Source: Actinomycetales bacterium (GTDB lineage Bacteria; Actinomycetota; Actinomycetes; Mycobacteriales; Mycobacteriaceae). From it: a DNA stretch of 7,361 bases. The notes beneath the pieces are model-generated. The model did no database searches. It saw only the letters and a program-made list of their open reading frames with translations, and was not told the origin of the DNA. The position numbers and the translations under genes are program-made. The stretch is taken from the NCBI GenBank assembly GCA_012841845.1, contig DUTZ01000183.1, forward strand, positions 1-7,361. The letters are read 5' to 3'. Below, in pieces: positions 5,871 to 7,361 of the stretch; position 1 is the first letter of the stretch; the number at the start of each line of letters is the position of its first letter.

Positions 5871-5920
5871 GGGGGCGGTCCCGGGGCGGGGCGGGCGGTG
5901 ACCGGGGGCCGGTCGGGGGG
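5871..5920 (+). other. G-rich tract with quadruplex-forming pattern upstream of mca
   Basis: The plus strand has G runs at 5871-5875, 5883-5886, 5888-5891, 5893-5895, 5904-5908 and 5915-5920. These separate the DUF4307 and mca promoters. Four of the runs (5883-5908) fit a G3+ quadruplex pattern with loops of 1, 1 and 8 nt. It lies on the non-template strand upstream of the mca -10. Confidence 0.5.
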
Positions 5921-5953
5921 CCGGGCCGTGAGCCGCCCCGCGCCCGTCCTCCA

Positions 5954-5959
5954 TAGAAT
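5954..5959 (+). promoter_or_regulatory. Candidate -10 element of the mca promoter
   Basis: TAGAAT is a good match to the actinobacterial -10. It lies 39 nt before the GTG start and stands out in a GC-rich context. Transcription would start around 5966, giving a leader of about 33 nt. No TTGACA-like -35 is seen at the expected distance. Confidence 0.55.
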
Positions 5960-5998
5960 GGGCCGAACCCACCCGAGACGAGCACTGGAACGGCAGGT

Positions 5999-6979
5999 GT
6001 GACGATGGCCGGTCTCCGGCTGATGGCGGTGCACGCGCACCCCGACGACGAGTCGTCGAAGGGCTCCGCGACCATGGCGCGGTACGCCACCGAGGGCGTC
6101 CGCGTGCTGGTCGAGACGTGCACCGGCGGCGAGCGCGGCGACATCCTCAACCCCGCGATGGACCGCCCCGACGTCGTGGCGGACCTGCCCGGTGTCCGCG
6201 TCCGCGAGATGGCCCGCGCCGCCGACATCCTCGGCGTGGACCACCACTGGCTCGGCTACGTCGACTCCGGCCTGCCCGAGGGGGACCCCAAGCCGCCCCT
6301 GCCCGAGGGGTGCTTCGCGCTGGCCGACGACGACGAGGTCACCGGCGCCCTCGTGGCCCGGATCCGGGAGTTCCGGCCCCACGTGCTCATCACGTACGAC
6401 GAGAACGGCGGCTACCCGCACCCCGACCACCTCAAGGTGCACTCCGCGTCGATGGCCGCCTACGAGGCCGCCGCCGACCCCGAGCGGTACCCCGAGGCCG
6501 GCCCCGCGTGGGCGGTCGCCAAGGTCTACTACACGCACGGCTTCCTGCGGCGGCGCATGGAGGTGCTCGACGAGGAGCTGTTCGCCCGCGACGGCGTCCG
6601 GCACTTCGAGGAGTTCCTCTCGCGGTTCCGGGGGCGGCCCGACATCATGGAGCGCGTCACCACCCGCGTCGAGTGCGCCGCCCACTTCGAGCAGCGCAAC
6701 CTCGCCCTGCTGGCCCACGCCACGCAGATCGACCCCAACGGCTGGTTCTTCGCCGCCCCCGTCGAGATGCAGCAGCGCCTCTGGCCCACCGAGGAGTTCG
6801 AGCTCGCGGCCAGCAGGATTCCGGTTCCCGCCCGCGCTGAGGGAGAATACGAGGCGGACCTGTTCGAGGGGGTCGACCCGTACGTCGATCTCCCCGTCGG
6901 CCCGGAGGCCCGCACCATCGCCGGCACCTGGTTCGACGCCACGAACTCCGACGCGACCCCCAGTGAGGACCCACGATGA
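5999..6979 (+). CDS. mca: Mycothiol S-conjugate amidase Mca
   Basis: This 326-residue cytoplasmic zinc amidase of the MshB/LmbE family cleaves mycothiol S-conjugates to a mercapturic acid, which is exported, plus GlcN-inositol, which is recycled. The metal site is intact: HAHPDDE (12-18) supplies His14, the likely general base Asp16 and ligand Asp17, and YPHPDH (139-144) supplies His144. Mca-type segments include [13 protein letters not shown] (18-30), [15 protein letters not shown] (41-55), LGYVDSGLP (85-93), THATQID-like [16 protein letters not shown] and [15 protein letters not shown]. The C-terminus extends about 35 residues beyond the roughly 288-residue M. tuberculosis enzyme and is acidic. 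GTG 5999 is taken as start. ATG 6005, two codons in, is an equally reasonable choice, with AGG seven bases upstream. The stop overlaps the next gene as ATGA. Confidence 0.96.
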   Translation: MTMAGLRLMAVHAHPDDESSKGSATMARYATEGVRVLVETCTGGERGDILNPAMDRPDVVADLPGVRVREMARAADILGVDHHWLGYVDSGLPEGDPKPPLPEGCFALADDDEVTGALVARIREFRPHVLITYDENGGYPHPDHLKVHSASMAAYEAAADPERYPEAGPAWAVAKVYYTHGFLRRRMEVLDEELFARDGVRHFEEFLSRFRGRPDIMERVTTRVECAAHFEQRNLALLAHATQIDPNGWFFAAPVEMQQRLWPTEEFELAASRIPVPARAEGEYEADLFEGVDPYVDLPVGPEARTIAGTWFDATNSDATPSEDPR

Positions 6980-7356
6980 TCGCCCCGGGACCGGACCTCC
7001 AGATCCTGGCCTACAACGCGGCCATGGTCTTCGCCCAGAACCAGTCGCCCGGCACGCCCGGCTACAACGACAGCCCCAAGGGCCCCGAGTTCGGCAAGGC
7101 CTCGCCGATCGGCATCCCCGTGGTGCTGTTGCTGCTCATCGCCACGATCCTGCTCGTGCGCAACATGAACAAGCACATCAAGAACCTGCCCGAGAGCTTC
7201 GACACCGAGCATCCCGAGGCCGACCAGCTCGCGGACGAGGGCACCGACCGCGCCGGCGTCGAGGGCGCCGATGCCGTCGAGGGCGCCGGCGCCGATGCCG
7301 TCGATGCCGAGGCCGACGGGGCCACCCCCGAGGCCGGCGCCGCCGATCCCCGCTGA
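6976..7356 (+). CDS. Small single-pass membrane protein, Rv1083-like
   Basis: This 126-residue protein starts at ATG 6976 within the mca stop (ATGA), with GAGGA about seven bases upstream, so it is probably translated together with mca. Residues 1-43 are polar and contain [11 protein letters not shown] (36-46). Residues about 44-62 are one transmembrane helix, [13 protein letters not shown] at the core. The following segment has [10 protein letters not shown] and [11 protein letters not shown]. The GPEFGKASP, helix and SFDTEHP arrangement resembles the hypothetical membrane protein encoded after mca in mycobacteria (Rv1083, from memory). The C-terminal 40 residues are a low-complexity Ala/Gly/Asp/Glu tail partly made of a DNA repeat. 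No enzymatic motif is visible. A link to mycothiol conjugate handling is suggested only by position. Confidence 0.88.
   Translation: MIAPGPDLQILAYNAAMVFAQNQSPGTPGYNDSPKGPEFGKASPIGIPVVLLLLIATILLVRNMNKHIKNLPESFDTEHPEADQLADEGTDRAGVEGADAVEGAGADAVDAEADGATPEAGAADPR
7264..7304. repeat. Two-copy 24-nt-period direct repeat in the Rv1083-like tail
   Basis: The 17-nt string GGCGCCGATGCCGTCGA occurs at 7264-7280 and 7288-7304. It encodes GADAVE and GADAVD in the disordered tail and preserves frame. Confidence 0.85.
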
Positions 7357-7361
7357 CGCGC

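Noticed and set aside
5831..6718. N-terminal extension of the DUF4307 protein on the minus strand
   Set aside because: It is the antisense of mca and its promoter region; the homologous sequence starts at ATG 5830.
1..7361. Insertion sequence, phage attachment site, CRISPR array, tRNA or rRNA
   Set aside because: No transposase or integrase motifs, no regularly spaced repeats beyond the two-copy coding repeats, and no tRNA-like cloverleaf or rRNA sequence were recognised on either strand.

Overview
The window is a very GC-rich chromosomal segment of a mycolic-acid-type actinobacterium (order Mycobacteriales). Dietzia or a relative is my guess. The grounds are the strong G/C bias at third codon positions, the presence of mycothiol S-conjugate amidase (Mca), and a gene order that from memory matches the Mycobacterium tuberculosis block greA (Rv1080c), DUF4307 (Rv1081c), mca (Rv1082), Rv1083. 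The genus is not proven by the sequence.

Layout. Four genes read leftward from about 5130 to the left edge: greA (4632-5129), an McrB-like AAA+ GTPase (2259-4511), an McrC-like protein (877-2262), and an SGNH/GDSL hydrolase that runs off the left edge (1-880). A fifth leftward gene, a DUF4307 membrane protein (5363-5830), lies upstream of greA and is divergent from mca. Rightward from 5999 are mca (5999-6979) and a small membrane protein resembling Rv1083 (6976-7356). There are no RNA genes, insertion sequences, CRISPR arrays or gene-free stretches over 300 bases. The three intergenic gaps are small (120, 233 and 168 nt). They hold a strong hairpin after greA, a hairpin with a U-run plus a 14-bp inverted repeat in the greA leader, G-rich quadruplex-like tracts, and candidate -10 elements.

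How the genes fit together. Mca removes the mycothiol moiety from detoxified conjugates, and its downstream partner is translationally coupled through ATGA. GreA rescues backtracked RNA polymerase. The unusual part is the mcrB-mcrC-SGNH string. The two junctions are 4-nt overlaps (GTGA and ATGA), so the three proteins are probably made together. The McrB-like protein has all the expected nucleotide-binding motifs. The McrC-like protein keeps the family's N-terminal and middle signatures, but where the PD...DAK nuclease residues should be it reads T-G...V-P-T. A low-complexity insertion built from a tandem repeat sits in the same domain. I therefore read it as a probably nuclease-dead McrBC-derived GTPase pair, coupled to an esterase-like gene, in a locus that otherwise looks housekeeping. 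This is the best candidate for an undescribed system in the window.
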